From: Pseudoalteromonas carrageenovora IAM 12662
Lineage (GTDB): Bacteria > Pseudomonadota > Gammaproteobacteria > Enterobacterales > Alteromonadaceae
Direction of reading: 5' to 3'
Assembly (NCBI RefSeq): GCF_900239935.1
Contig: NZ_LT965929.1
Coordinates: forward strand, 124,001-188,000
DNA length: 64,000 nucleotides
Positions 27,891 through 36,523 of the stretch are shown piece by piece (positions within the stretch are counted from its first letter, which is position 1; each line of letters starts with the position of its first letter). The notes beneath the pieces were generated by a model that had not been told where the DNA came from, ran no database searches, and worked only from the letters and a program-made list of their open reading frames with translations. The translations under genes and the position numbers were made by a program.

Positions 27891-29819
27891 ATGACCACGC
27901 CATTAATTCAATCACTTGAGCAACATTTTGGTTTTAGCCAATTTAGAACAGGGCAACAGCAAACCATTGAGCAGCTTTTAAATGGGCAATCGTCACTGGC
28001 TATATTCCCTACGGGGTCGGGTAAGTCGTTGTGTTATCAGCTAACGGCTATGCATTTACCAAACTTAACCTTGGTGGTATCGCCTTTACTTGCATTGATG
28101 AAAGATCAAATTAGCTTTTTAAATAGCAAAGGTATTTACGCGGCAAGCCTTGATTCGAGCCAAGACCAAATGCAAAGCAGCACCGTAATGAACGATGTGC
28201 GAAATGGTAAAATTAAAGTGTTAATGGTGTCGGTTGAGCGTTTTAAAAACGAGCGTTTTAGAGAGTTTATAAGCCAAGTTGCGCTGTCTATGCTGGTGGT
28301 AGACGAAGCGCATTGTATATCTGAATGGGGTCATAACTTTAGACCCGATTACCTTAAATTACCGCGATACCGCGAAGAGCTAAATATTCCACTGGTACTA
28401 TTACTCACCGCCACAGCCACTAAAAAAGTAAAACGCGACATGAGCGAGCGTTTTAATATTGCCCCAGAGTGTATTGTACAAACCGGCTTTTACCGCGCTA
28501 ACCTCGATTTAAGCGTGCTAAGTGTAAAAACGGCTGATAAAAACACTGAGCTTACAAACATAGTGCGTGCGCAAAATGGCCCAGGTATTGTGTATGTAAC
28601 CCTTCAGCAAAGTGCTGAGCAAGTGGCTAATACGCTAAGTGCGCAAGGTATTCAGGCGGTTGCGTATCATGCGGGGCTTGAAGATACACTTAGGTGGCAA
28701 ATTCAAGATGATTTTATGGCGTGTAAAATTAACGTTGTTGTGGCAACTATAGCCTTTGGTATGGGCGTTGATAAATCAGATATTCGCTTTGTTATTCATT
28801 ACGATTTACCAAAATCAATTGAAAACTACAGCCAAGAAATTGGCCGCGCAGGGCGCGATGGCAACCCATCAAACTGCTACACCTTGGCTAATTTAGATGG
28901 CCTAAACACAGTAGAAAACTTTGTGTACGGCGATACTCCCGAGCTTAGCGGCATTGAATACGTAATTAACGATATTAAAGCCCAGCCGCAGCAATGGGAA
29001 ATGCAAGAGTACAGCCTTTCAAGCGAAAGTAATATTCGCCAATTAGCGCTTAAAACCTTGCTGGTACAACTCGAAATGCAAGGCGCAATAACGCCGCAGT
29101 ACGCCTATTACGCCGATTTTAAATACAAGTTTTTGGTAGATAAAAACGAGCTACTTAGCCAGTTTGACGAGCAGCGCCAAGCCTTTTTAACACAAATATT
29201 TAGCCACACCGATTTTAAAAAAATATGGGGCACGCTTAATTTCGACACCCTTACCCAAGCCGCGCAAGTTGACCGTAAACGCGTAGTGGCCGCGCTTGAC
29301 TACCTAGCCGAAAAAAACCTAATAACCCTTGAAACCAAACGTATTACCCAAGTTTACAAAGTGCATAGTGAGGTTATAAATAACCCTGAACTTGCAAAGC
29401 AATTACACAGTTATTTTATCGAAAAAGAACAAGCCGAGATTAAACGTATAGCTGCATTGGTGCGCTTTTTTGAATTACAAAGCTGCTTAAGCTATAACTT
29501 AGCGCGCTACTTTGACGACCAAAACGCGCCAGCGCAATGCGGGCATTGTAGTGTATGCCGTGGTAATGCTGTTAAGCTTGAATATTCAATAGAGCCTGCT
29601 CACATTGCCGATGACGTTGTTTATCAAAAAGTGGATGAGTTTTTAGCGCACATGGCAACAAAAGGTATTCACAGTGTAGGTATTGAAACTCAGTGCCGCT
29701 TTTTAGCGGGCATGAGTGTACCGTTATTTGCACGTAATAAAGTGCGCCAACTCAGCGGCTTTGCGCTTTGCGAGCAGATGCGTTATAGCGATATAAAAGC
29801 AAAACTACTAGCGCGTTAA
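27891..29819 (+). CDS. recQ: RecQ-family ATP-dependent DNA helicase
   Basis: A 642-residue superfamily 2 helicase that unwinds DNA 3' to 5' in recombination and fork repair. Walker A is FPTGSGKSLCYQ (~residue 45), the Walker B box is VVDEAHCISEWGHNFRPDY, and motifs V-VI are TIAFGMGVDKSDIRFVIHYD and YSQEIGRAGRDG. A zinc-binding segment with four cysteines lies near residue 540-555 (QSCLSYNLARYF and CGHCSVCRG). A standard HRDC domain is not obvious in the last ~90 residues, so it may be a shorter RecQ paralogue. ATG 27891 has AAGGA upstream; an earlier in-frame start lacks it. Confidence 0.88.
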   Translation: MTTPLIQSLEQHFGFSQFRTGQQQTIEQLLNGQSSLAIFPTGSGKSLCYQLTAMHLPNLTLVVSPLLALMKDQISFLNSKGIYAASLDSSQDQMQSSTVMNDVRNGKIKVLMVSVERFKNERFREFISQVALSMLVVDEAHCISEWGHNFRPDYLKLPRYREELNIPLVLLLTATATKKVKRDMSERFNIAPECIVQTGFYRANLDLSVLSVKTADKNTELTNIVRAQNGPGIVYVTLQQSAEQVANTLSAQGIQAVAYHAGLEDTLRWQIQDDFMACKINVVVATIAFGMGVDKSDIRFVIHYDLPKSIENYSQEIGRAGRDGNPSNCYTLANLDGLNTVENFVYGDTPELSGIEYVINDIKAQPQQWEMQEYSLSSESNIRQLALKTLLVQLEMQGAITPQYAYYADFKYKFLVDKNELLSQFDEQRQAFLTQIFSHTDFKKIWGTLNFDTLTQAAQVDRKRVVAALDYLAEKNLITLETKRITQVYKVHSEVINNPELAKQLHSYFIEKEQAEIKRIAALVRFFELQSCLSYNLARYFDDQNAPAQCGHCSVCRGNAVKLEYSIEPAHIADDVVYQKVDEFLAHMATKGIHSVGIETQCRFLAGMSVPLFARNKVRQLSGFALCEQMRYSDIKAKLLAR

Positions 29820-29864
29820 ATTAGTTACTGTATCCTAGTGGCTTATTCAAAAAAGTAAGTCACT

Positions 29865-30173
29865 ATGCCTAATACTGTTATTCCAAGTAAAACTATTTCC
29901 TCTACACCTGAGCCCGTAACCTGCGCTAATTGCCAGGCATGTTGCTGCCAATTAGAAGTGCGTATAGTGACCGACACCGGCGTGCCTTTTCAGTACATTG
30001 ATTACGACAAATGGGGCAGCGAAGTAATGAAACGCGCAGACGACGGCTGGTGTCAAGCACTCGACCGCAATACCCTAATGTGTACCATTTACGAAAACCG
30101 CCCACTTACGTGCCGCGAGTTTGAAATGGCCTCAAACGAGTGTATTACAGAGCGCGAAATAGCGGGTATTTAA
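29865..30173 (+). CDS. YkgJ-like zinc/iron-chelating cysteine cluster protein
   Basis: A 102-residue protein with eight cysteines arranged as in the YkgJ (CxxCxxCC) family. The arrangement is CANCQACCCQ near residue 20, then GWCQAL, LMCTIYENRPLTC and NECI. The family is thought to bind a metal or cluster; a biochemical role is not established. It lies 45 bases after recQ on the same strand and may be co-transcribed. It converges with ktrB, whose stop codon is only 36 bases away. Confidence 0.85.
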   Translation: MPNTVIPSKTISSTPEPVTCANCQACCCQLEVRIVTDTGVPFQYIDYDKWGSEVMKRADDGWCQALDRNTLMCTIYENRPLTCREFEMASNECITEREIAGI

Positions 30174-30209
30174 AAATACGGACTAACTAATAAACCCGCA
30201 TTTGTGTTT

Positions 30210-31574
30210 TTAACCAATAGAGAGTTGTGCGCTTGGGTATCTTAGTTTTTTACTTCGTGGACTTGCTAAAAAGTAGGCGAGAGTGAGCGGGCCTATTCTG
30301 CCCATAAACATTAAAAACATAATGATAAACTCCCCCAGCGGTGATAACGATGACGTTAAACCGCGTGAAAGTCCTACCGTACCCAGTGCCGATACCGCTT
30401 CAAAAGCAATATCTAAAAAAGGTGCATCTTCAACGACCAGTAATGTAAAAATAGCCAACCAAGTGACTCCCGCTGAAATAACGGTTAAGGCTAATGCTTT
30501 ATACACTGAATATTTGTCTATTTCTCGGCGTAACACGGTGACGCCCTTGTCACGCCTTAAGTAGCTATAGGTTGCTAATATTAAAACGATAAACGTAACG
30601 ACCTTTATGCCACTTGCAGTACTCAAAGACCCGCCACCGATAAACATAAGCATCATAGTTAAAGCGGTACTGGCATTTTTTAACTCTTCAATAGCAATGG
30701 TATTAAACCCCGCAGTACGAGGGGTAACGGCTTGAAACCAAGCTGCTAGCCATTTACCTATTTCAGATAACGGCTGCAGTGTTTTTGGGTTATCGTATTC
30801 AATTACGTAAATAAGCAACAATGCAATAACGTTAATAATAACAGTGCTGATCAGCATTAATTTACTGTAGGGACTGAGCTTAGCCCAACGCTTTGATTTA
30901 TATAAATCGGTTAATACGGTAAAGCCTAGGCCGCCAATAATAAACAAATAGGTAATTGTTAAATTTACAACGGGGTCTTCTACATATTGCATTAAGCTAT
31001 TGGGGCTCAATGCAAACCCTGCGTTGTTAAAAGCGCTAATAGTATAAAAAAGTGCATGGAAAAAGCTTTTTTGTAAACCCATTTCGGGTAGCCAATACAG
31101 CGTTAAAATAATAATGCCTACAGATTCAACGATTAGCGCAAATAGCAAAACAGACTTAGCGGTATTTACCAAAGTCGATGTATCTGTTTGATTAAAGGCT
31201 GCTTTGGTCACTGTTTTTTGAATAAAGCCAACTTTATTACCCAGCGCCATTAAAGTTACAACCGCAAAGGTCATTAAACCCAGACCACCTAGTTGAATTA
31301 ATAGCGCAATAACGCCTTGTCCAAAAGGAGTAAATACTGAACCAGTATCAACTACAACTAATCCGGTTACAGTCACCGCGGAGGTTGCTGTAAACGCACT
31401 TTGTATCCATGAAATAGGCGCATAGGTTGCAAAAGGTAGTTTTAACGCCAGGGCCCCTAGCGTTATTAATATTAAAAAACTACAGCAGAGAACAAGCGGT
31501 GGAGCCGCATTGAGTTTTTTATGCCCATTGGCTTTTCGATCTATAGGTGTTTTGAGAGGGTGCCATAAAACCAT
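30210..31574 (-). CDS. ktrB: Potassium channel-like translocating subunit KtrB
   Basis: A 454-residue TrkH/KtrB family membrane protein, near the ~455 of Vibrio KtrB. Four pore-loop repeats are visible: TSAVTVTGLVVVDTG, ISAFNNAGFALSP, VTPRTAGFNTIAI and VSALGTVGLSRGLT. Each carries the selectivity-filter glycine. With the KtrA gating ring it takes up K+ (often Na+-coupled) across the inner membrane. It is the second gene of a ktrA-ktrB operon, two bases after ktrA. Confidence 0.93.
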   Translation of the reverse strand: MVLWHPLKTPIDRKANGHKKLNAAPPLVLCCSFLILITLGALALKLPFATYAPISWIQSAFTATSAVTVTGLVVVDTGSVFTPFGQGVIALLIQLGGLGLMTFAVVTLMALGNKVGFIQKTVTKAAFNQTDTSTLVNTAKSVLLFALIVESVGIIILTLYWLPEMGLQKSFFHALFYTISAFNNAGFALSPNSLMQYVEDPVVNLTITYLFIIGGLGFTVLTDLYKSKRWAKLSPYSKLMLISTVIINVIALLLIYVIEYDNPKTLQPLSEIGKWLAAWFQAVTPRTAGFNTIAIEELKNASTALTMMLMFIGGGSLSTASGIKVVTFIVLILATYSYLRRDKGVTVLRREIDKYSVYKALALTVISAGVTWLAIFTLLVVEDAPFLDIAFEAVSALGTVGLSRGLTSSLSPLGEFIIMFLMFMGRIGPLTLAYFLASPRSKKLRYPSAQLSIG

Positions 31575-31576
31575 AA

Positions 31577-32230
31577 TTATAAAAGCCTTGGTGCAAGATA
31601 GTTTAGTTCGACTCGGCTACCTGATAACAGTAAAGTGTCGTAGGTAAGTAACTCAAAGTCGTCATCAAGTTTGACAAACGTTTGCTTTGCGCGCTTGACC
31701 AATAATGGGTTTACAGTACCTTTTATTTCTTTAAGTAAATGCCCTAGTTTTGTTTTATGTAAGTGCGCTTTTATACTTACTTCAACAACGTATAAGCCAT
31801 TGCCTAAGGAAATATAGTCGTTTACTACAGGGTAATTAAGCGCTTGTGCAACGCGCACGCCCATTTCTTCTTCAGGATGAATAATGCGTGTTACACCTAG
31901 CTTAGAAATAATTGTGTGATGGGCTTTGGTGCTCGCTTTTACCCATATTTGCTTAACAGCTAGGTTTTTTAATGCAAGGGTGCACAGAATGCTCGATTGC
32001 ATGTCTTCTCCAATCGCCACTAAAACTGCCTGACTGCTCGCTAAATCAAGCTCTTTAAGTGCGGCTTCATCAGTGGAGTCGCAAACAACGGTTTCTGATA
32101 AATGCTCAACATATTTTTCAGCTAGTTTAGGGTTACTATCAACCCCAGTGACTGTATGCCCTAAATGAATTAACTCAAGGCTTGCTGCAATGCCAAATCG
32201 ACCCAATCCGATCACTGTAAAATGTGCCAT
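31577..32230 (-). CDS. ktrA: Potassium uptake regulatory subunit KtrA
   Basis: A 217-residue cytoplasmic RCK protein. The RCK_N Rossmann fold starts VIGLGRFGIAASLELIHLG and has the ribose-binding aspartate in GVDSN. The RCK_C domain occupies ~residues 135-217. An octameric ring of KtrA binds ATP/ADP or NAD(H) and opens the KtrB pore. The length fits a single-RCK KtrA and not the double-length TrkA. A short hydrophobic reading frame with a strong ribosome site lies about 50 bases upstream. A KdpDE-like sensor pair diverges from it, which suggests regulation by K+ need. Confidence 0.93.
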   Translation of the reverse strand: MAHFTVIGLGRFGIAASLELIHLGHTVTGVDSNPKLAEKYVEHLSETVVCDSTDEAALKELDLASSQAVLVAIGEDMQSSILCTLALKNLAVKQIWVKASTKAHHTIISKLGVTRIIHPEEEMGVRVAQALNYPVVNDYISLGNGLYVVEVSIKAHLHKTKLGHLLKEIKGTVNPLLVKRAKQTFVKLDDDFELLTYDTLLLSGSRVELNYLAPRLL

Positions 32231-32280
32231 GTTGATACCTAAATTAAAGTTAAAAGAGAGAAGTGGTAAAGTTCATTTGG

Positions 32281-32337
32281 TCAATAAACAGTTAATACAT
32301 AGGCTGTAAGCATCACTATTTTTATCCAACCCAACAT
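32281..32337 (-). CDS. Putative 18-residue hydrophobic peptide upstream of ktrA
   Basis: An ATG at 32337 on the minus strand follows AAGGAG with eight bases between. It encodes MLGWIKIVMLTAYVLTVY then TGA, ending 50 bases before ktrA. The peptide is a plausible short membrane helix with one lysine. It could be a small subunit, comparable in kind to KdpF, or a leader peptide that affects ktrA translation. The ribosome site and position are seen; the function is not known. No family was recognised. Confidence 0.5.
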   Translation of the reverse strand: MLGWIKIVMLTAYVLTVY

Positions 32338-32406
32338 ACGTATTACTCCTTCTGCTGAAGTTAGAATATGAGTTATTAAAGTAACAATGTAGGTAGGCGT
32401 TAAAAG

Positions 32407-32458
32407 CTTTATAAAGATTTAACGAATTAGATAAAAAACTTTATAAAAACTTTATAGA
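32407..32458. promoter_or_regulatory. CTTTATA repeats in the ktrA/sensor kinase divergent region
   Basis: Three copies of CTTTATA begin at 32407, 32439 and 32450. The last two are 11 bases apart and the first is 32 bases (three turns) before the second, so all face the same side of the helix. This spacing suits an OmpR/KdpE-type regulator. It lies just upstream of the kinase gene and could serve both divergent promoters. Confidence 0.45.
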
Positions 32459-32511
32459 GGCAATCTCGAAAAGGCAGTAGTCTAGGTGCTCAAATGTTAG
32501 AGGAAAAATTA

Positions 32512-33837
32512 ATGAATCAGGCTGAGGCTAAACCACGTTGGTATAAAGCATTGTTTTTGTCGGTAATAATGCCATTAATTGTGGTTTTTGCCATTTACCC
32601 TGTACGTAACTGGTTTACTACCACCGATATCGTGATGCTTCAGTTATTATGGGTGACTTGGGTTGCTGTGCGCAGTAATCGCCGTCTTGCCATACTAACC
32701 ACCTTGGTGAGTGTGGCGTGTACAGATTGGTTTTTTGTTGCCCCTAATTTTACTTTTCATATTGAAAACATAGAATATTTAGTAACCTTTATGGTTATGC
32801 TGATTGTTGGCTTTGTGATCAGCCAATTGGCAGGGGAGCTCAGTACTAAAGTTAGGGATGTGCAATTACATGCGAGTAATAGTCGCACCTTGTACGAACT
32901 GGCCAAAGACTTAAACAGTCTAGATACGCTGGATGAACAAAAAAAGTACTTTGTAGAGCGCATCAGTAAGCATTTAAACGCATCTTGTACATTTATACCT
33001 GCAACATCGCAGGGCAATAGTGAGTTTATATTGCTTAGTGAAGTTAACCCTAGCTGGGGCGGGTTTAATTTTACTAAACGGTTAACGCAAGGGCAAAAAT
33101 CCTTTGCTGACACCGCTATTTCGCTTCTTTATCAGGTACATGAAAAAACGTTATTACGCCAACAGTCGGCTGCTATTTCGGTGCAAGCGGAATTAGAGCG
33201 CGCTAAAAATGCACTTTTACGCAGTTTGTCTCACGATTTACGCACACCACTGGCGACTATTATGGGCGCATCGAGCATGCTTGCAGATGATGAGATTACC
33301 CTCAGTGACATCGTGATAAAAGAACAAGCGAGTAATATTTATGAGCAAAGTAAAATACTAAATGAGCACTTTGATAAAGTAATGGAGTTAAGCCGAGTTA
33401 ATAAAATGGGTGAAAACCTAAGTTGGCAAACAATAAACTTACAAGCACTACTTAGTGAAGCTAAAGCTAGAAGGCAGCAGCAACTCACTGATTTTGTCAT
33501 AAATACCAATATAGACGCTCAAACAACATGCGAAGGGGATGTGGCTTTGTTAGAAATTGCGCTGGCTAATATGCTCGAAAATGCATGGCGTTATGGTGAT
33601 AAAAAGGTGAGCGTTGAATTTACTCGAAGTAGCAATCAGCAAAAGATATGTTATCAGCTAATTCTCACTAATAACGTGATCACTAAAGCGCAAACAAGTA
33701 GCAATGAAGGCGTTGGGTTAGGCAGCATTATTTGTGATGTGGTTGCTAAATTTCATCAGGGCACATTTACATTAACAATTAATAACGAAACAAATATGGC
33801 GTACGCAAAGTTAATCTGGGAAAAAAGTAATGACTAA
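32512..33837 (+). CDS. KdpD-like sensor histidine kinase lacking the N-terminal KdpD domains
   Basis: A 441-residue kinase resembling only the C-terminal half of KdpD. A DUF4118-type membrane unit of four spans (residues ~12-110) is followed by a GAF-like region, the phospho-acceptor LLRSLSHDLRTPLATIMGAS (~residue 240), and an ATPase domain with NMLENAWRYGDK and EGVGLGSI. The cytosolic KdpD and USP domains that sense K+ or nucleotides in E. coli are absent. ATG 32512 follows AGAGGA and is chosen over an ATG six codons earlier. Its last bases overlap the response regulator gene by eight bases. It diverges from ktrA. Confidence 0.85.
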   Translation: MNQAEAKPRWYKALFLSVIMPLIVVFAIYPVRNWFTTTDIVMLQLLWVTWVAVRSNRRLAILTTLVSVACTDWFFVAPNFTFHIENIEYLVTFMVMLIVGFVISQLAGELSTKVRDVQLHASNSRTLYELAKDLNSLDTLDEQKKYFVERISKHLNASCTFIPATSQGNSEFILLSEVNPSWGGFNFTKRLTQGQKSFADTAISLLYQVHEKTLLRQQSAAISVQAELERAKNALLRSLSHDLRTPLATIMGASSMLADDEITLSDIVIKEQASNIYEQSKILNEHFDKVMELSRVNKMGENLSWQTINLQALLSEAKARRQQQLTDFVINTNIDAQTTCEGDVALLEIALANMLENAWRYGDKKVSVEFTRSSNQQKICYQLILTNNVITKAQTSSNEGVGLGSIICDVVAKFHQGTFTLTINNETNMAYAKLIWEKSND

Positions 33838-34498
33838 AATCTTGATATTAGAAGATTCTCCCCCCCTTCAAAGCTTTTTAAAAACTTTGTTGCAAGCCAG
33901 TGGCTACGAGCTAAGTATTTGTGATAAAGGGTTAGATGGCTTTGCACGTTTAAGTGAGCAAAGTTACGATCTTGTATTGTTAGACTTGGGCCTTTTAGAC
34001 ATGGATGGTCAAGACTGGTTAATTGAGTTTAGACAATGGAGTGCCTTACCTGTTTTAGTACTCTCAGCTCGAGATGGCGAAGTTGAAAAAGTCACAGCGC
34101 TTGATAATGGGGCAAATGACTATATTACTAAACCGTTTAGCGCGAATGAGTTGCTAGCCCGAATTCGGGTTTTATTACGCACCCAAAGCCAACCGAGTGT
34201 GGCATTTACCTGCGGGAATATAAAAATAGATCCGCAAAAGCACAGTGTTACTGCTTCTGGAGGTGAGGTAAAACTCACTAAAAAAGAGTACGCAATACTC
34301 TTATTGCTGTTTCAAAATAAAAATAAAGTACTCACCCATAATGCAATCTTAAGCCATATCTGGGGGGCGCAGTATGTAGAGCGTCCTGAATACGTGAGAG
34401 TCCATGTGGCACAGCTCAGACAAAAACTAGAGGCTAACCCTGCGAGTCCAAAATATATTTTAACTGAACCGGCCGTGGGTTATCGATTGGTTGACTAA
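33830..34498 (+). CDS. KdpE-like response regulator
   Basis: A 222-residue OmpR-family regulator. The receiver domain has ILEDSPPLQ, the phospho-acceptor LLDLGLLDMDGQDW (~residue 52) and TKPFSANELLARIR. The C-terminal winged helix runs from about residue 125 (LTKKEYAILLLLF, HIWGAQYVERPEYVRVHVAQLRQKLE, VGYRLVD). The LDLGL-x-DMDG sequence and winged-helix spacing are like KdpE. It overlaps the kinase gene, so they are translated together. No kdpFABC genes are in the window; the likely target is the adjacent ktrAB. Confidence 0.88.
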   Translation: MTKILILEDSPPLQSFLKTLLQASGYELSICDKGLDGFARLSEQSYDLVLLDLGLLDMDGQDWLIEFRQWSALPVLVLSARDGEVEKVTALDNGANDYITKPFSANELLARIRVLLRTQSQPSVAFTCGNIKIDPQKHSVTASGGEVKLTKKEYAILLLLFQNKNKVLTHNAILSHIWGAQYVERPEYVRVHVAQLRQKLEANPASPKYILTEPAVGYRLVD

Positions 34499-34616
34499 AA
34501 ATGAGAACTTTAGAGTTTTACTCTACAGCACAATGATCCAGATAAATTATTTTTAATTGAATTTTAATACGCTTGAGCAAATTAGTGTAAATAAAACAGA
34601 GCAGCAAAAATGTTTG

Positions 34617-34642
34617 CTATGACTGTGTTTCCACAGTCATAG
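34617..34642 (-). terminator. Hairpin downstream of the GST gene
   Basis: A perfect 11-bp stem (CTATGACTGTG with CACAGTCATAG) with a 4-base loop, 10 bases after the GST stop codon on the minus strand. A T-rich stretch follows after a few bases. Confidence 0.65.
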
Positions 34643-34652
34643 GCGTATAAAA

Positions 34653-35270
34653 TTAGTCGTATTTAGCTTCTAGCTCATTAGCCGTATGAAACTTCTCGTG
34701 GCTTTGTAATTGCTCATCGTACTTTACAAGGTGTTTAAAGTGCGCAAGTTGGCCTGAGTTTTTAACTATTTCTACAATAAACGACATCATAATGTCGGCA
34801 CCAGTAAGGGTGTCGCCTACTAAATAGCGCTTACCTTGTAGTCGGTCATTAAAATAGCTAATTACTTTAACGGTTTCTGCGTCGGCATAATTTTCTAAAA
34901 ACTCTGTTTTAGCGCCATCTTTTAAAACAAACATTTTAAGTAATAGTGGTAAAATAGCTGAGCTTTCAGCAAAGTGTAGCCATTGTTGATATTCAACATA
35001 TTCAGCGGTGCCTGCTTTTGGCGCAAATTTTCCGTTACCGTATTTAGTAATTAGGTAGTCGGTAATAGCGCCAGATTCGGTAACAATTAAGCCATCGTCT
35101 TCAATCACTGGTGACTTACCTAATTGGTGTACTTTTTTAAGTTCGTCAGGCGCTAAAAAAGTTTCTGTATTGCGTTGGTAGGCAACAATTTCGTAATCAA
35201 CATCTAGCTCTTCTAAAAGCCAAAGAATACGTTTTGAGCGCGATTTATTTAAATGGTGTAGTTTAATCAT
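34653..35270 (-). CDS. Glutathione S-transferase family protein
   Basis: A 205-residue protein with an N-terminal thioredoxin-fold GST domain: KLHHLNKSRSKRILWLLEEL, the cis-proline and glutathione-binding segment GKSPVIEDDGLIVTESGAI. An all-helical C-terminal domain has the conserved aspartate in GDTLTGADIMMSF. A serine in NKSRS is the probable catalytic residue. Such enzymes conjugate glutathione to electrophiles in the cytosol. The gene follows the NADP-dependent oxidoreductase gene on the same strand, so the pair may deal with reactive aldehydes or enones. Confidence 0.88.
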   Translation of the reverse strand: MIKLHHLNKSRSKRILWLLEELDVDYEIVAYQRNTETFLAPDELKKVHQLGKSPVIEDDGLIVTESGAITDYLITKYGNGKFAPKAGTAEYVEYQQWLHFAESSAILPLLLKMFVLKDGAKTEFLENYADAETVKVISYFNDRLQGKRYLVGDTLTGADIMMSFIVEIVKNSGQLAHFKHLVKYDEQLQSHEKFHTANELEAKYD

Positions 35271-35283
35271 GTCAGTCCTTGTT

Positions 35284-35309
35284 GGCGTTACAGCATAGGC
35301 TGTAACGCC
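35284..35309 (-). terminator. Intercistronic hairpin between oxidoreductase and GST genes
   Basis: A perfect 10-bp stem (GGCGTTACAG with CTGTAACGCC) and a six-base loop. On the minus strand no U run follows; instead the GST ribosome site comes next. It may attenuate or process the mRNA more than end it. Confidence 0.45.
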
Positions 35310-35319
35310 TTAATATTTA

Positions 35320-36348
35320 TTAAAGTGGTTCGTTAATTTTAACCACTGTTTTACCAAAGTTTTTGCCGCAAATCATATCGTTAAATGCGCTTACAGTGTT
35401 TTCAATACCTTCAACCATGTGCTCGCGGTATTGAACTTTGCCTTCTTTAAGCCATTTTTGCATGTCTTGTGCAAATTCGTCGTAGCGGTGGCCGTAGTCG
35501 TCAAAAATTATAAAGCCTTGCATTTTAATACGTTTAGTAAGCAACTGCCCCATTAGCATACCCATACGATCAGGGCCTTCAGGTAAGCTTGTAGAATTGT
35601 ATTGCGATACTAAACCACACAGTGGCACACGGGCAGCGGTATTAAGTAGAGGCAATACGGCATCAAACACTTTACCGCCCACATTTTCGTAATAAACATC
35701 TATGCCGTTATCACAGGCTTTTTCTAGCTGCTCTGCAAAGTCATCGGCTTTGTGATCAATACAGGCATCAAAGCCCAGCTTTTCAACAGCATGTGTACAT
35801 TTTTCGCTGCCACCAGCAACCCCCACTACTTTACAGCCTTTGAGTTTAGCTATTTGGCCAACGGTTGCGCCAACCGGCCCTGTTGCTGCAGCTACTACAA
35901 CGGTTTCGCCTTCTTTAGGTGCGCCAATATCTAGTAAGCCCATGTAGGCTGTAAAGCCAGGCATACCTAAAATACCCAGTGCGTACGATGGGTTTTCTGG
36001 CTCTTTACCTAATTGCATTAAGCCTTCGCCATTACTAATGGCGTAACTTTGCCAACCGGTGTAGGCAAGTACCCATTCGCCTTCGCTGAATTTATCGTTT
36101 TTAGACTCTTCTACTTGGCATACGGTAGCGCCTACCATTACATCGCCCACATTAACCGGATCGGCGTACGACTTTGCATCGCTCATGCGGCCACGCATGT
36201 ATGGGTCAAGTGATAGGTATATGGTGCGCAGCAGCACCTCGCCATCTTTAAGCGCTGGTAAATCTACTGTTTTAAGGTCAAAGTTTTCATCGGTAGGGGC
36301 TCCGTGCGGGCGTGATGCTAAAGTAAGTTGACGACTAGTTGCAGACAT
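35320..36348 (-). CDS. NADP-dependent zinc-independent oxidoreductase (CurA/PTGR-like)
   Basis: A 342-residue medium-chain reductase. The N-terminal segment SLDPYMRGRMSDAKSY is the signature of the CurA/prostaglandin reductase branch, which lacks the zinc ligands of alcohol dehydrogenases. The nucleotide motif is VVAAATGPVGATVGQIAKLKG (first 20 of it at ~residue 148), and YYENVGGKVFDAVLPLL follows. These enzymes reduce the double bond of enones and alkenals with NADPH. It probably shares a transcript with the downstream GST gene, fitting a detoxification role. Confidence 0.88.
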   Translation of the reverse strand: MSATSRQLTLASRPHGAPTDENFDLKTVDLPALKDGEVLLRTIYLSLDPYMRGRMSDAKSYADPVNVGDVMVGATVCQVEESKNDKFSEGEWVLAYTGWQSYAISNGEGLMQLGKEPENPSYALGILGMPGFTAYMGLLDIGAPKEGETVVVAAATGPVGATVGQIAKLKGCKVVGVAGGSEKCTHAVEKLGFDACIDHKADDFAEQLEKACDNGIDVYYENVGGKVFDAVLPLLNTAARVPLCGLVSQYNSTSLPEGPDRMGMLMGQLLTKRIKMQGFIIFDDYGHRYDEFAQDMQKWLKEGKVQYREHMVEGIENTVSAFNDMICGKNFGKTVVKINEPL

Positions 36349-36523
36349 AAAAATCTCCTCTTAAGAGTGAATTTACTTAGCGAATGTTTACGCGTTTAAA
36401 ACCAGGTTGAGCCTAAACAATAATGCGCGCTAAGTAGTGTGAATATATATTTGTACCTTAATACACGAGCTTTGGGCGCGAGGCTGGTAATTCAAGCTTT
36501 GCAAAGTATTTATTCTAAACGGT

